Source of the DNA: CAIKBL01 sp050247235
Lineage (GTDB): Bacteria > Pseudomonadota > Gammaproteobacteria > Ga0077536
Assembly: GCA_050247235.1 (NCBI GenBank)
Contig: JBFWUN010000019.1
Location: 7,342 to 71,341 of the forward strand
Direction of reading: 5' to 3'
DNA: 64,000 nt
The notes under the pieces are model-generated. The model did not search any database. It was not told the origin of the DNA and was given only the letters and a program-made list of their open reading frames with translations. The translations under genes were made by a program, and so were the position numbers. Of this stretch, positions 63,517 through 64,000 are shown piece after piece. Within the stretch, counting starts at the first letter, position 1. Every line of letters begins with the position of its first letter.

Positions 63517-64000
63517 GCGCGACGCTGTGCGATGCGCTGTGCCACCGCCCTGGTGTTCGTGGTGCCGTGAACACGGGCTGGGCGCGACACAGATTTCGTG
63601 AGCTCAGCGAAGCGCCGGCACCGGATGCCGCAACCCGCACACACGGCGATCGCAGCGTCTCCTGCCGCCAGGTGTCCGGTCCGGGACAGAGCAGCCTCGT
63701 GCGCGAGCGGGCCAGGGAGGGTATAGCGAAGCGCGAGGGCAGCTCGTCAGACCATGGAGGGTCTGATGGGCGGAAGCGGCGCACCGGACCGGACACCCGG
63801 CGGCAACGGCACTGCGTCAAAGAACGATTTCCTCTCGCGGCCCAAGCAGCGCCCAAGACCGAGGCTGATGCGCCGTGCCGCCGCCCTTCGGCCGTGTCCG
63901 TCCTGCGCTTCCACTGCGCGGGCCCTCCCTGGCCCGCTCCGTTGCCGCGTCCGCTTCGCTATGCCATCCATGGCTCGCTCACGGCCGAGGCCGCTCCGGA
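63517..64000. repeat. Non-coding region with modular inverted repeats
   Basis: No reading frame here resembles a protein. The segment has repeated modules in inverted orientation: 63668-63685 with 63783-63800 (GGTGTCCGGTCC core); 63705-63721 with 63923-63939 (17 bases, perfect); 63723-63733 with 63952-63962 (11 bases, perfect). A local hairpin CAGACC/GGTCTG lies at 63748-63765. The arms are not nested, so this is not a single stem. It looks like a mosaic of a dispersed repeat, and may continue beyond the window. Confidence 0.5.

Noticed and set aside
63747..63971. Arg-rich open frame on the minus strand in the terminal repeat region
   Set aside because: It crosses the inverted repeat modules, has a low-complexity product and no family resemblance. 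It is treated as non-coding repeat sequence.

Overview
The window reads as the chromosome of a GC-rich, free-living gammaproteobacterium, most like the Nevskiales/Steroidobacterales type of heterotroph. This rests on aceK next to icd (AceK is essentially beta/gammaproteobacterial), on avtA, msrA, LolC/E, LpxR-like and HipBA homologues, and on dense acyl-CoA and aromatic-acid catabolism. Genes are tightly packed with frequent ATGA/TGATG overlaps. I see no tRNA, rRNA, CRISPR array, phage or insertion sequence. A run of 100 N (33077-33176) inside aceK is flanked by two identical 127-bp copies, the signature of two contigs scaffolded without merging their overlap, so this is a draft assembly.

Layout. 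1-13.6 kb: housekeeping and envelope genes (chemoreceptor, MetX-like hydrolase, SMR pump, MFS carrier, ExoD, MsrA, LpxR-like deacylase, LolC/E permease, nucleotidyltransferase-like protein, SDR). Between exoD and msrA is a convincing small-RNA locus: a sigma-54 promoter, a 5' hairpin, a pyrimidine-rich anti-Shine-Dalgarno-like linker and an intrinsic terminator. 13.7-31 kb: PilZ-like protein, AvtA, a hipBA module whose HipA has lost its kinase residues, the Lhr helicase, TrmO, several exported proteins, and a histidine kinase with a GGDEF/EAL response regulator. 31-41.7 kb: icd-aceK, a Fur-boxed feoA-feoA-feoB operon, DAHP synthase joined to a BtuFCD-type ABC importer, and a CysH-like reductase.

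41.7-53.7 kb: a maiA-aacS-fumarase operon whose enzymes fit the last steps of homogentisate/tyrosine breakdown (fumarate and acetoacetate disposal); then a six-gene operon etfB-etfA-etfQO-ferredoxin-ferredoxin reductase-ferredoxin, divergent from glutaryl-CoA dehydrogenase. Electrons from acyl-CoA dehydrogenases go through ETF to ubiquinone, while the ferredoxin branch probably feeds an oxygenase encoded elsewhere.

53.7-63.5 kb: an eight-gene minus-strand array with two paralogous CrtC/AttH-like lipocalin-fold proteins, an APH-type phosphotransferase, a DUF6285-type small partner, an enoyl-CoA hydratase/isomerase, a cytoplasmic molybdopterin oxidoreductase, an isovaleryl-type acyl-CoA dehydrogenase and an unusual SDR, with a divergent luciferase-like monooxygenase. 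The kinase/small partner/dehydrogenase/SDR set resembles the levulinate (lvaABCD) strategy of phosphorylating a hydroxyacyl-CoA. With the extra genes it is the best candidate here for an uncharacterised catabolic pathway. The last ~350 bases hold non-coding modular inverted repeats.
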